Source of the DNA: Akkermansiaceae bacterium UBA7890
GTDB lineage: Bacteria; Verrucomicrobiota; Verrucomicrobiia; Verrucomicrobiales; Akkermansiaceae
Length of the DNA stretch: 51,654 nt
Direction: 5' to 3'
NCBI GenBank assembly: GCA_002501065.1
Contig: DLRK01000214.1
Coordinates: 1 to 51,654, forward strand
A program made the position numbers and the translations under genes. The notes beneath the pieces are model-generated. The model did not search any database. It worked only from the letters and a program-made list of their open reading frames with translations, and was not told the DNA's origin. Every line of letters begins with the position of its first letter. The first letter of the stretch is position 1. Shown here in pieces: positions 25,923-36,681 of the stretch.

Positions 25923-27347
25923 TTACCGGTTCTTCCGCTTCGTGCCCTTCTGTTGCCGTTTCTGGAAACCTGCCTTCCGGGTGTGTGCAATTTCCTCGGT
26001 GGCGGCACCCTTGTCGCCCTGCGATTTCATCCAGGTGTCCAGTTGTCTCGAGAGGTCGGTTCGGATCTCGGCGAGCTTGGAATCGCCGATGAGGTTGACG
26101 AGGCAATGGGGGTCCTCCTGGACGTCGTAAAGTTCCTCCGCCGGGCGCTTCTGGTATTTGGCGATCATCGCTTTGGCGTGGGCGTCGCCCTCCCCGGCCT
26201 TCCGGTGCCAGCTGGCCCAGAAATTCGCTTTGCCGTCTCCTTCCTTGCGGGTCACCGCGTTGGTGAAGACCGTTCCGGGATGGAGATTGCGGATGTAGCG
26301 GTGGCGCTTCGTTCCGCAGCTGCGAATGCCGAAGGCCTCGCTGCCGTTGATAATGCCGCGGGTGGTGTGCAGGCCATAGGTGTAGGTCTTGTGCCCGGTG
26401 GACTTTCCGAGAAGGAGGGGCAGGAAGGATTTGCCATCCAGGCTCTGCGGTTTTGCGCCTGCGGCCTCAAGGAAGGTGGGAGTGATATCGACATACTCGA
26501 CGAGGGCATCGGTTTTCGTGCCGGGCTTCACCCTGCCCGGCCAGCGCGCAATCATTCCCGAGGCCAGGCCGAGTTCAAAACAGGTCCATTTCGCGAATGG
26601 AAAGCCCGAGCCCTGTTCGGAAACGACAACGACGAGAGTATTGTCCCGCAGGCCAAATTCATCGAGGAGGGAGAGAAGGGCCCCGCACTGCCAGTCGTAG
26701 TAGGTGATTTCCGCAAGGTACTTTGAGTAGGAATCGCGCGTCGCCGGGGTGTCGACCCACGACGGGGGCAGCTTGAGCGATTCGGGCGGATAGGCGGAAG
26801 GATCGCCCTTGGTGTAGGGCGAGTGGGGCTCGTTCGAGCAGGCAAAGAGGCAGAAGGGGGAGTCCGAGGACCGGCACTGGGCGATGAACTTCCTGAGATT
26901 GGGGAAGAGGGGCCTGGTCTCGGGGCCGTTGTTGCGGAAGTCGCTGGAATACTCGAAGGGAAAGGACTCCTTGGGCGCGATGTGGGTTTTCCCGCTCAGG
27001 GCCACCCGGTAGCCGGCATCCTGGAGGTAGTGCGCGACGGATTTGGTGCCCGGATAGACACAGGTGTGGTTCGGCCAGGCGCCGGATTTCACCGGGTAGA
27101 GGCCGGTGTAGATGTTGTGCCGGGTGGGGGAGCACATCGGGGCGGTCTGGAAGCAGCGCGTGAATTTCAGCCCCTCGGCGGCGAGGGTGTTGAGGTGCGG
27201 GGTCTTCGCCTGTCCCCCGTAGACCTCCATGTCGAGGTAGGTGCAGTCGTCCGCAATCATGAAGACGAGGTTGGGCCGGTCTGCGGCGGTGGTCGGGAGC
27301 GCCATGAGTCCAAAGACCAGCCCGGGCAGCAAGAAGAGGGTTTTCAT
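25923..27347 (-). CDS. Type I sulfatase (CSPTR formylglycine motif)
   Basis: 474 residues from ATG 27347 (MKTLFLLPGLVFGLMALPTTAA), a clean signal peptide; the upstream in-frame start adds MYPSPNP. Metal Asp pair in FMIADDCTY (33-34). The formylglycine site is C72-S-P74-T-R76 (APMCSPTRHNIYTGLYP). SGKTHIAPK and VVVSEQGSGFPFAKWT match the HeparanN/S1_8-like sulfatase subgroup, in which the second motif is EQG rather than DNG. That subgroup includes heparan N-sulfatase relatives; specificity here is not established. The C-terminus is very basic (KRQQKGTKRKNR), unusual for a secreted enzyme. It belongs to a minus-strand cluster with two other sulfatases and an FAD oxidoreductase. Confidence 0.9.
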   Translation of the reverse strand: MKTLFLLPGLVFGLMALPTTAADRPNLVFMIADDCTYLDMEVYGGQAKTPHLNTLAAEGLKFTRCFQTAPMCSPTRHNIYTGLYPVKSGAWPNHTCVYPGTKSVAHYLQDAGYRVALSGKTHIAPKESFPFEYSSDFRNNGPETRPLFPNLRKFIAQCRSSDSPFCLFACSNEPHSPYTKGDPSAYPPESLKLPPSWVDTPATRDSYSKYLAEITYYDWQCGALLSLLDEFGLRDNTLVVVVSEQGSGFPFAKWTCFELGLASGMIARWPGRVKPGTKTDALVEYVDITPTFLEAAGAKPQSLDGKSFLPLLLGKSTGHKTYTYGLHTTRGIINGSEAFGIRSCGTKRHRYIRNLHPGTVFTNAVTRKEGDGKANFWASWHRKAGEGDAHAKAMIAKYQKRPAEELYDVQEDPHCLVNLIGDSKLAEIRTDLSRQLDTWMKSQGDKGAATEEIAHTRKAGFQKRQQKGTKRKNR

Positions 27348-27443
27348 GGGGTTGGGGGAGGGATACACGGTGCGGATGAGAATTGTTTCAAGGGGGATGC
27401 GGGAGCTTGTTGCTGGAGAATCTCCGCGGAAAAGGGGTGCCTC

Positions 27444-27854
27444 CTAGGGAATGGCGGACCACGACTTCCCCAGGTGCTCAAGTGATTCCAGGAGGCTCCC
27501 TTCATCAAGCGATCTGGCCCTGGGGGTGGCCGAACTGATGCGTTCAAGGACCTTCGTCCGGCGCGCGGCAAATTTCCTGGCAAGGTCTTTCGCCACTTCC
27601 GGATCGGGTTTTCCCACCGCATCGGAGCGCGCGGCAATCTCGTCGAACTCCTCCACCAGTCCCTCGATTTCGCGAGCGGCCTGCCGGGCACTCTCATTGT
27701 CCCTGGCCTGTTCAAGGGCGGTGGCGAACCGCTCCATCAGGCCCAGGGTGTCACCCAGGATCCTTTCGTGAGTGTCCTTCTGCCCGCAGGAGGGCAGGAC
27801 GAGACAAAGGCCGACTGCCGCCAGGGCAGCGATGTTGCGGGATAGGCCGGACAC
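27444..27854 (-). CDS. Small helical lipoprotein, unknown function
   Basis: 136 residues. The N-terminus MSGLSRNIAALAAVGLCLVLPSC ends in a lipobox with Cys at about 23, so the mature protein would be anchored to a membrane. The rest is predicted helical and charged (ERFATALEQARDNESARQAAREIEGLVEEFDEIAAR), consistent with a small helical bundle or coiled coil, with no cysteine left in the mature chain. I do not recognise a family. It sits between the FAD oxidoreductase gene (48 bases upstream) and a sulfatase gene (96 bases downstream), all minus strand, so co-transcription is plausible. Confidence 0.7.
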   Translation of the reverse strand: MSGLSRNIAALAAVGLCLVLPSCGQKDTHERILGDTLGLMERFATALEQARDNESARQAAREIEGLVEEFDEIAARSDAVGKPDPEVAKDLARKFAARRTKVLERISSATPRARSLDEGSLLESLEHLGKSWSAIP

Positions 27855-27902
27855 GCCCCAGCCTCTGCAGTCGTTCCTCTTCCGTCGAGCAGAATCGGGC
27901 CC

Positions 27903-29975
<2,073 letters not shown>

Positions 29976-30065
29976 GAGGAAAGTCTCGATGTTCCCTTTC
30001 CAGTTTTCAAGTCACGCTTTCCGGCGACGGATGATGCTCCGGGCCGCGGGTGAGCAGGCGATTCC

Positions 30066-31508
30066 TTACGCCAGGATACCCTTCGCCACCTTGCCGTAGA
30101 TGTTGGTGAGACGAAAGTCCCGGCCATCGGACCGGTAGGTCAGCTTGGTGTGATCGATTCCGAGGAGGTGCAGGATGGTGGCGTGCAGATCATGGATCGT
30201 GCAGCGGTTCTCCACCGCATGATAGCCGAACTTGTCCGTCTTGCCGTAACGCAGACCGCCCTTCACTCCTGCTCCGGCCATCCACATGGTGAAACCGTCC
30301 GGGTGATGGTCACGTCCCACGGGGCCGTTGCCCTGCTGGGTGGTGGGGGTTCGTCCGAATTCCCCGCCCCACAGCACGAGAGTGTCATCCAGCAGGCCGC
30401 GGGCCTTGAGGTCGAGGATGAGCCCGGTGATCGGTTTGTCGATCTGGCCCACGTTGATTGAGTGGCCCTTCTCAAGGTGGGAGTGCTGGTCCCACTGTTC
30501 GTTGTTGAACTTGAGCGAGTGGGCGTGGCTGACCTGGATGAAGCGCACGCCACGTTCGGCGAGGCGGCGGGCCATGATGCACTCCCGGGCAAAGTTCCCG
30601 GTGCGGGGATCGTCCATCCCGTAGAGCTTGCGGGTGGCCTCGCTTTCAGTGGAGAGGTCGGTCGCTTCCGGGGCCGCCATCTGCATGCGGAAGGCGAGCT
30701 CAAAACTGCGCAGGCGGTCTTCCAGCTGGGCGCCGGCGTTGCCGGCGGCAGATTCGCGTTCGTGCATGCGGCGCAGGAGGCCCAGTTGCAGGGACTGCTT
30801 CCGGGGGCTGACGCGCTCGTTGCTCATGTAATGGAAGCGGGCATCCACCGCCGGGGTGTTGGGATAGCCTGGTGTGCCGAGGGGAACCCCGCCGAACTCG
30901 GCGGGCAGGAAGGCCGGTCCGAAATTGTCGGAACCGCCATGCAGGGAGGTCGGGCAGATGGTGACGAAGCCGGGCAGGTTGCTGTTCTCGCTGCCGAGCC
31001 CGTAGTTCACCCAGGCCCCCATGCTCGGGCGAAGGAGCGCTTCGTCTCCGGTGTGTATCTTCATGCAGGCTCCTCCGTGGGAGACGTTGGTTTCGCACAG
31101 TGAGTGCAGCATGCAGAGTTCGTCCGCCACCTCCGGGAGATGCTGCCAGAGCTCGGACATCCAGTGGCCGCACTGGCCCACCTGCCGGAGCGGCCAGGGT
31201 GGCTGCATGAGATTGCCGCGCTTGGCGAACTGCACCTTGCGTTCGGGAAAGGGGAGCGGTTTCCCGTTGTAGTCCTGGAGCTTGGGCTTGTAATCGAAGA
31301 GATCCACGTGGGAGGGCCCGCCGTGCATGAAGAGGAAGATCACCCGGCGGGCGCGGGCGGGAAAGAGTGCCTGCGGTCGTGAGGTTCCGCCCGCCCGGGC
31401 CTGCTCCGCCAGCAGGGAGTTGAGGGCGAGACCACCGAAGCCGAGGGCCATGCGCTCAAGGGCGGCGCGGCGGGGAAGCAGGTCGGCAGTAGCGAGCGAA
31501 CCACTCAT
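30066..31508 (-). CDS. DUF1501 protein
   Basis: 480 residues. The N-terminus MSGSLATADLLPRRAALERMALGFGGLAL resembles a twin-arginine-like leader (PRRAAL). Family hallmarks of DUF1501 (PF07394) are clear: RVIFLFMHGGPSHVDLFDYKP, HGGACMKIHTGDE, LPGFVTICP, RFIQVSHAHS, LVLWGGEFGRTPTTQ, GRDHHPDGFTMWMAGAGVKGG and LLGIDHTKLTYR. The fold is of the alkaline phosphatase/sulfatase superfamily, but the formylglycine cysteine is absent and the activity is unknown. Its ATG overlaps the stop of the upstream DUF1553 gene (ATGA at 31505-31508), so the two are translationally coupled, the usual pairing in these phyla. Confidence 0.93.
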   Translation of the reverse strand: MSGSLATADLLPRRAALERMALGFGGLALNSLLAEQARAGGTSRPQALFPARARRVIFLFMHGGPSHVDLFDYKPKLQDYNGKPLPFPERKVQFAKRGNLMQPPWPLRQVGQCGHWMSELWQHLPEVADELCMLHSLCETNVSHGGACMKIHTGDEALLRPSMGAWVNYGLGSENSNLPGFVTICPTSLHGGSDNFGPAFLPAEFGGVPLGTPGYPNTPAVDARFHYMSNERVSPRKQSLQLGLLRRMHERESAAGNAGAQLEDRLRSFELAFRMQMAAPEATDLSTESEATRKLYGMDDPRTGNFARECIMARRLAERGVRFIQVSHAHSLKFNNEQWDQHSHLEKGHSINVGQIDKPITGLILDLKARGLLDDTLVLWGGEFGRTPTTQQGNGPVGRDHHPDGFTMWMAGAGVKGGLRYGKTDKFGYHAVENRCTIHDLHATILHLLGIDHTKLTYRSDGRDFRLTNIYGKVAKGILA

Positions 31509-33841
31509 CGCAGGTAGAAGAACTCGTTGGAAATGAGGAGGGTGTGGCAGAGAAGGGTCCAGGCCTCGTCCTCCTCGCTACCCGTTTCCTCGAGGAATTC
31601 CCTGGCTTCGCGGCGCTCGTCCCGGGTGACGGACCGGGCGAAGAGGCGCAGGTATAATTCCTGGAGCGGGTCGGCGTGGGAGCGCAGCTGGGCGGCGACC
31701 TGGGCCGACTTGTCGATGAGGAAGGGGCTGTTCAGCATGAGGAGGGCCTGGGTGGCCACCGTGCTGCTGTTGCGGCGGCCCACCGGGGTGGTGGGATTGG
31801 GGAAGTCGAGGAGGCTGAGGAGGTCGTAGACGTGGCTGCGGACCACCGGAAGATAGACACTGCGGTGAGGGGAGTCCTCGTAAACTTGTCGATTGCGGGT
31901 GATGTCGGCGGGTGACGGGTTCTGGGCCTTGACGGTGGGCGGGGGGCCGCCGGGTGCCTCGCGGGTGAGTGAGCCCGAAACCGACAGCACCGCATCCCGG
32001 AAAACCTCCGCCTCCATGCGCCGGCCCTTGCTCCCCCCCGTGGAGGCGAGTTGATAGGTGCTGGAAAGCATGATACGGCGGTGGAGCTTCTTGAGGGACC
32101 AGCCATCCTGGATGAACCAGTGGGTGAGATGGTCGAGGAGGGCGGGATTACTTGGGGCCGTTCCGGTGGTGCCGAAGTTGTCCGGGGTGGGGACCAGTCC
32201 CTCCCCGAAGTGCCAGTGCCAGATCCGGTTGACCATGACCCGGGCCGTGAGGGGATGCCGGGGGGAAGTCATCCACTCCGCCAGTTCGAGTCGTCCGCTC
32301 TGGGTGGTGAGTTTGTCCGGTCGGGGGGGTGCCCCGACGGAGGTGAGAAACCCCCGGGGCACGGGATCGCCAAGGTCGTGGGGATCGCCACGGAGGTTGA
32401 TGCGGACGTCAGCAACACGGTCATCCTTCACCGCCATGACCTTGGGGAAGGTCTCCTTTCCCTCCTCCTCCAGCCTGATCCGGGCGGTCACGAGGGCCTC
32501 GATCTTCTTTCGCACCGCCGCGGCCCGGTCCGGTTCGCGGACGGGAAGGAGACGAACCTTGTCGAGGTGGGACATCAGCGGTTCGGATTCGACACGCAGG
32601 ACGCGCTTGCCGGCCTTCAGGTTGAGGAGACCCTCGTGGTGCCAGCGCTGGTTGGGTGGCATCCATCCGCCGGTGACCCGGGAGATGGCCTCCCTGATCA
32701 CGACCGTGCCGTCGACGAGAACGCGTCCGGGACGCGAAGCTGCCGCGGCATAACGCAGGGCGAGTTCGTAGGTGCCCTCCTTTTCGATCTTGATATCATA
32801 CTCGGCGTAATTCTTCTGGCCGCCCTGGTCAGAGATGATGCCGATGCCCTTGCCATAATTCTCGCGGTCCACGACGACATTGCCGCGGTCGTGGGCTTCG
32901 GCCTCCCATTCGATGGCTCCCTCCGGGTCCACGAAGGTTTCGAGGGTCTTCTCATGCCGTGCGATTTCCTGCCCCAGGACTTCAATTTTCCCGTGCCGTT
33001 CCTTCCGGGCCGCAATGGCATCCGGGGTTTTCAGTTCCCGGTCCTCGATGGCGGTGCTGTGGAAGATTCCGGCGAGGGCGTAGTAATCGCGCTCGGAAAC
33101 GGGGTCGAACTTGTGATCGTGGCAGCGGGCGCAGCCGAGCGCCAGGCCGAGGAAGACGCGACCCATGGTGTCGATCTGTTCGTCGACGATGTCAGCGCGT
33201 TTCTTGACCGGGTCCTTTTCGGCCAGGATCTTGGTACCGATGGCGAGGAAGCCGGTGGCGGCAATCCGGTCGGCGGTGGCGGGAGTCATGAGATCGCCGG
33301 ACAATTGCTCGCGCACGAACTGGTCGTAGGGGAGATCGCGATTGAAGGCGTCGATGACCCAGTTGCGATAGCGCCAGGCGAGTGGGTAGGCGTGATTTTC
33401 GTCACCGCCGTTGGAGTCACCGTAGCGGGCGAGATCGAGCCAGTGCCGTCCCCAGCGTTCACCGTAATGAGGGGAGGCCAGCAGTTCATCGATGACCTTC
33501 GCCCAGGCCCCGGGAGCCTGATCGGCGAGGAAGGCTTCCACCTGGGCCGGGGCAGGCGGGAGGCCGATCAGGTCGAAGTAGGCCCGGCGCAGCAGGGTGC
33601 GTCGGGCCGCCCGTGGGACGGTGGCAATCGTTTCGCCTTCACTGGCGGCCAGGCTGAAGCGGTCGAGCGGAGTGCGGCCCCAGTTTTCATGTTTCACCTC
33701 GGGCAGGGCCGGCGGGAGCAGGGGTTGGAAGGCCCAGTGCGGGCCCTCCCCGCCCGGAGCCCGGAGGGTGGCACCGAGGATGGCGAGAATGCCCAGACAG
33801 AACGCTGTGGGACAGAAGGAGATGGTTGTCTCCCTTACCAC
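31505..33841 (-). CDS. DUF1549/DUF1553 protein with internal CBM6-like domain
   Basis: About 778 residues if started at GTG 33841 (MVRETTISFCPTAFCLGILAILG), which places a signal peptide at the N-terminus. No ATG fits, and an upstream in-frame start at 33985 is possible but polar. DUF1549 (PF07583; FDLIGLPPAPAQVEAFLAD, GERWGRHWLDLARYGDSNG, GCARCHDHKFDPV) occupies about 55-290. An inserted sugar-binding-like domain (about 325-455; YAEYDIKIEKEGTYELALRY) is followed by DUF1553 (PF07587; LAEWMTSPRHPLTARVMVNR, FGTTGTAPSNPALLDHL, RIMLSSTYQ). The heme-bearing PSCyt1 domain that usually precedes DUF1549 is missing. The gene is coupled by ATGA to the DUF1501 gene. Function is unknown; the family is linked to periplasmic glycan catabolism. 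Confidence 0.9.
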   Translation of the reverse strand: MVRETTISFCPTAFCLGILAILGATLRAPGGEGPHWAFQPLLPPALPEVKHENWGRTPLDRFSLAASEGETIATVPRAARRTLLRRAYFDLIGLPPAPAQVEAFLADQAPGAWAKVIDELLASPHYGERWGRHWLDLARYGDSNGGDENHAYPLAWRYRNWVIDAFNRDLPYDQFVREQLSGDLMTPATADRIAATGFLAIGTKILAEKDPVKKRADIVDEQIDTMGRVFLGLALGCARCHDHKFDPVSERDYYALAGIFHSTAIEDRELKTPDAIAARKERHGKIEVLGQEIARHEKTLETFVDPEGAIEWEAEAHDRGNVVVDRENYGKGIGIISDQGGQKNYAEYDIKIEKEGTYELALRYAAAASRPGRVLVDGTVVIREAISRVTGGWMPPNQRWHHEGLLNLKAGKRVLRVESEPLMSHLDKVRLLPVREPDRAAAVRKKIEALVTARIRLEEEGKETFPKVMAVKDDRVADVRINLRGDPHDLGDPVPRGFLTSVGAPPRPDKLTTQSGRLELAEWMTSPRHPLTARVMVNRIWHWHFGEGLVPTPDNFGTTGTAPSNPALLDHLTHWFIQDGWSLKKLHRRIMLSSTYQLASTGGSKGRRMEAEVFRDAVLSVSGSLTREAPGGPPPTVKAQNPSPADITRNRQVYEDSPHRSVYLPVVRSHVYDLLSLLDFPNPTTPVGRRNSSTVATQALLMLNSPFLIDKSAQVAAQLRSHADPLQELYLRLFARSVTRDERREAREFLEETGSEEDEAWTLLCHTLLISNEFFYLR

Positions 33842-33954
33842 ACGGGGCCGAAGACAGGGAAGCGGGATCGCAGGTTTCTTCGGGTGATCGAAATGATCAA
33901 ACCGGACGTTTTTTCCTGATGAGAGGATCTCTGATCCCGGACGTTCCCGCGCTC

Positions 33955-35310
33955 CTACTTGGCGGCTTCCCGCAGCTCCTGCCAACGCCGGCGCATTTTG
34001 GCGAGAGCCTCCCGGTGGGAGGGATCACCCGCGAGGTTGGTGCGCTCAAGGGGATCCTTGGCGAGGTCGTAGAGTTCCTCCACCCCGGGCTTGGGGGCCA
34101 GCCAGTGGATGTATTTCCAACGCTGGCCGCGAACCGCCTCGGATTCGGGAAGGCGATTGGGGATGAAGTGATGTTCGTAGAAGAAGTCACTTCGCCAGTC
34201 CCTGGAGGATTTCGCAAGGAGCGGGGTGAGGGAGCGCCCCTGCATGCTCTTCGGGGCAGGGAGCCCGGCGTAGGAGAGAATGGTGGGGGCGAAATCGATG
34301 TTGAGGACCAGTTCGGTGAGCGGTTGCGTGCGCTTCTCCCGCTGGCGGGGGTCGTGAATGATGAGGGGGATCCGGATCGATTCCTCATGGGCGAACCACT
34401 TCCCGGCCAGTCCCCGTTCCCCGAGGTAGAATCCGTGGTCGGAGGTGAAGATGATCACGGTATTGTCGGCCACCCCCAGCTTCTTCAGTTCCTTGCGCAG
34501 GCGTCCGAGCTCCCGGTCCACGCCGAAGAGGAGACGGTAGTAGTCCTTCACGGTGTCCTGGAAGAGTTTGGGAGAAAAGCGGATTTCCCAGCGCCGGCGC
34601 GACTCGGAGGTCTTGAGGGGCTCATGGAGGGATTGGAAGATCGCAGGATCGGAGAGCGGGGCCGACGGGATGGTGATGTCGGCAAACATCTTCTCGTCGC
34701 GCTTGTCGGGGGGGAACTGGCGCTTGGCTCCGTCCTGGCAGTGCACGGCCTTGAAGCTGACCGAGAGACACCACGGCTTATCCTTGGGAGCGGTGCGCAG
34801 GAACTCGAGGGACTGGTCCCCCTGCAGGGCGGTGAGGTGCTGGTTGTCCTTGCGCTTGGGATCGAGGAAGCGCCCCTGTCCCGCGAAGCCGCGCCAGAAG
34901 TCGAAGGTCCTGCGCGCTTCCGTCATCTTGTTGCCCACCCCGTATTTCCCCACGAAGCCGGTGTGATAACCTGCCTTCTTCAGCAGTCCCGGGTAGGCCT
35001 TGTCCCAGGCGGCCGCGGTGAACTCGGTGCGAAAATCGTGGATCTGGTGGCGGGCTTCGTACTGGCCGGTGAAGATGCTGGCGCGGCTCACCATGCAGAT
35101 GGCGGTGGTGACAAAGGCGCTCTCGAAGACGTGGCTCTCCCTGGCGAGGATATCGAGGTGGGGCGTCTGGCAGATCTCGTGCCCGGCAAAGCCGAAGGTG
35201 TCGTGACGCAGGTCGTCGACGAGGAGGAAGAGGATGTTTGGCCGGGGGGCGGCGCGGGAGGCGGAAGGGAGGCACAGGAGAAGCGCCAGGATGGCCAGGA
35301 GAACTCTCAT
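33955..35310 (-). CDS. Type I sulfatase-like protein with variant CMVSR motif
   Basis: 451 residues with a signal peptide (MRVLLAILALLLCLPSASRA). PRPNILFLLVDDLRHDTFG gives the metal Asp pair at 32-33. The formylglycine position is C72-M-V74-S-R76 (TTAICMVSRASIFTGQ); the usual third position is Pro, Ser, Ala or Thr, so Val is uncommon. The remaining signatures are intact: GKYGVGNK, VIIFTSDHGFYLGERGLAGKWFAHEESIRIPLIIHDPR and WKYIHWLAPKPGVEELYDLAKDP. It resembles the S1 subgroup with iduronate-2-sulfatase-like and choline-sulfatase-like members. It is probably periplasmic and acts on a sulfated sugar if Cys72 is converted. It is the most upstream of the minus-strand sulfatase cluster, 113 bases from the DUF1553 gene. 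Confidence 0.9.
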   Translation of the reverse strand: MRVLLAILALLLCLPSASRAAPRPNILFLLVDDLRHDTFGFAGHEICQTPHLDILARESHVFESAFVTTAICMVSRASIFTGQYEARHQIHDFRTEFTAAAWDKAYPGLLKKAGYHTGFVGKYGVGNKMTEARRTFDFWRGFAGQGRFLDPKRKDNQHLTALQGDQSLEFLRTAPKDKPWCLSVSFKAVHCQDGAKRQFPPDKRDEKMFADITIPSAPLSDPAIFQSLHEPLKTSESRRRWEIRFSPKLFQDTVKDYYRLLFGVDRELGRLRKELKKLGVADNTVIIFTSDHGFYLGERGLAGKWFAHEESIRIPLIIHDPRQREKRTQPLTELVLNIDFAPTILSYAGLPAPKSMQGRSLTPLLAKSSRDWRSDFFYEHHFIPNRLPESEAVRGQRWKYIHWLAPKPGVEELYDLAKDPLERTNLAGDPSHREALAKMRRRWQELREAAK

Positions 35311-35377
35311 ACTGGTTTGTTATGAGCTGTGGCCCTGCAGGGCGACAAAAAAGGTCATTGGCCTTCCCCGGGAGTCG

Positions 35378-35845
35378 TTAGCCCGGATGTTTGCCGAGCA
35401 GGCGTCCGGCGAGGTTCTGGAGGGGAAGCATCTCCCTGCAGTTCAGCGTGCTACCGGTCGCGTCCACGTAGGTGGTGGTGCGCACCCGCTGGGTTCCATC
35501 ACGCTTGGTGAACCGGATGGTGTCCACCGTGGGGCAGCCGCCTTCCGTCTTCCCGGCGTAGAAGACAAAGAGGCGATCCAGGCGGATGAGCTCCTCCTCG
35601 CTGAGCCGGTGGGTTCCGAGTTTGCGGGGGGTGCCAATCTTCCCCGGGGTGTCGAGGTCGTAGATCACGACTTCATGGGCGGTGAAGATGAAGCGGTAGG
35701 AACAGTGGTGGGAGCATCCGATCGACTTGTAGCGGATGGTGAGGCTTTGACCGGATTTAAGGTTCAAAAGGGAGAACTCGCGGGGAGCGGGGGCGTGGTC
35801 GCGGAACGCGCCTGCGATCATGGTGGAGAGGACCGGTGAATACAT
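35378..35845 (-). CDS. Hypothetical protein, 155 aa
   Basis: Start ATG 35845; no signal peptide or membrane segment. The sequence has four cysteines, two of them in SIGCSHHCSYRF, plus Cys in EGGCPTVDTIRF and LNCREML. The Cys-x2-His/Cys spacing might bind a metal or form disulfides, which is inference. A beta-rich pattern (SGQSLTIRYKSIGC, RFIFTAHEVVIYDLD) suggests a small beta sandwich. I do not recognise the family. It lies alone between the sulfatase cluster and the ruvX gene, both on the same strand, with 124 bases to ruvX. Confidence 0.65.
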   Translation of the reverse strand: MYSPVLSTMIAGAFRDHAPAPREFSLLNLKSGQSLTIRYKSIGCSHHCSYRFIFTAHEVVIYDLDTPGKIGTPRKLGTHRLSEEELIRLDRLFVFYAGKTEGGCPTVDTIRFTKRDGTQRVRTTTYVDATGSTLNCREMLPLQNLAGRLLGKHPG

Positions 35846-35969
35846 GGGATTCAGGATGCTGGTTCAGGTATCATCCAGACTAGGGGCCAGCCCCGACAGG
35901 ACAATGAACCGTTAGGGTTATCCCGGCCTGGATTTTAACCCGGTTGGGGCAGGGAAAGAGCCAAGCTCC

Positions 35970-36395
35970 TCACGGGCACTCGTTCTCGGCGAGCCAGTCG
36001 TTGAGAATCTCGAGGGCGGCGGCCTGGTCGATAATGTCTTTCTGCGCGCGGGCGGACTTGCCGGCTTCACGCAGTTTCCCGGCGGCGCTGGTGGTGGTGA
36101 GGCGCTCGTCGCTGTATTGGATGGGAACGGAGGGAATCTTCCCGGTGAGTTCGGTGCCAAAGGCGCGCACGCGGTGGGCGGCTTCGCCTTCCCTGCCATC
36201 GAGGCGCAGGGGAAGGCCGAGAAGGATCAGCCTGATCCTGCGTTCTTCCACGATTTCGGCGATGCGCTGGAGGGGATCGACCCGGCGAGTGTGAATGGTT
36301 TCCACCGGATGAGACGCAATTCCCAGTTCATCGGTGGCGGCGAGCCCGATGCGGGCCTGGCCGTGATCGATGGCGAGAATGGGATGATCGGGCAC
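35970..36395 (-). CDS. ruvX: Holliday junction resolvase-like protein RuvX/YqgF
   Basis: 141 residues, typical length for the YqgF/RuvX family. The N-terminal ILAIDHGQARIGLAATDE is the RNase H-like first strand with the catalytic-site Asp and the family D-x-G-x-x-x-I-G pattern. LILLGLPLRLDGREGEAAHRVRAFG corresponds to the conserved GLP-x-x-x-DG-x-x-x-x-x-A-x-x-V-x-x-F motif. PIQYSDERLTT provides the conserved DERLTT element, and KDIIDQAAALEILNDWL is the C-terminal helix. The family is implicated in pre-16S rRNA 5'-end processing and possibly recombination. A small membrane protein gene follows 23 bases further upstream on the same strand. Confidence 0.93.
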   Translation of the reverse strand: MPDHPILAIDHGQARIGLAATDELGIASHPVETIHTRRVDPLQRIAEIVEERRIRLILLGLPLRLDGREGEAAHRVRAFGTELTGKIPSVPIQYSDERLTTTSAAGKLREAGKSARAQKDIIDQAAALEILNDWLAENECP

Positions 36396-36417
36396 GGCAG
36401 ACGGCGGGCGCGTTTGA

Positions 36418-36606
36418 TCAGCGAGTGGGCCGGGCCAGGAGGGTGAGGCACAGGCAGGCCGTGCTCAGCATGATAGCCCCGGCCCATGATTGATCCCCTC
36501 CACCTAATGTTACGAGGCTTCCGGCCCCGACAAGAATGAAGATGAGAAAGAGAGCCCAGGCGATGATGGTGGCACGCGGTCGATCGGAAGAAGCCATGGC
36601 TGCCAT
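36418..36606 (-). CDS. Small two-helix membrane protein
   Basis: 62 residues from ATG 36606 (MAAMASSDRPRATII); ATG 36597 is equally possible, and the longer frame would need a TTG at 36633. Two hydrophobic segments, IIAWALFLIFILVGAGSLV and AGAIMLSTACLCLTLLA, are separated by a short GGGDQS turn, so both ends would lie on one side of the membrane. No family recognised. It is 22 bases ahead of ruvX on the same strand and probably shares a transcript with it. Confidence 0.55.
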   Translation of the reverse strand: MAAMASSDRPRATIIAWALFLIFILVGAGSLVTLGGGDQSWAGAIMLSTACLCLTLLARPTR

Positions 36607-36681
36607 GCAAACACGGACCGGGGTGAGAGTCAAAGCGGTAGGAAGCTGCCGTTCGGACGCGTCCCGCGATCTGCCTCCGTA

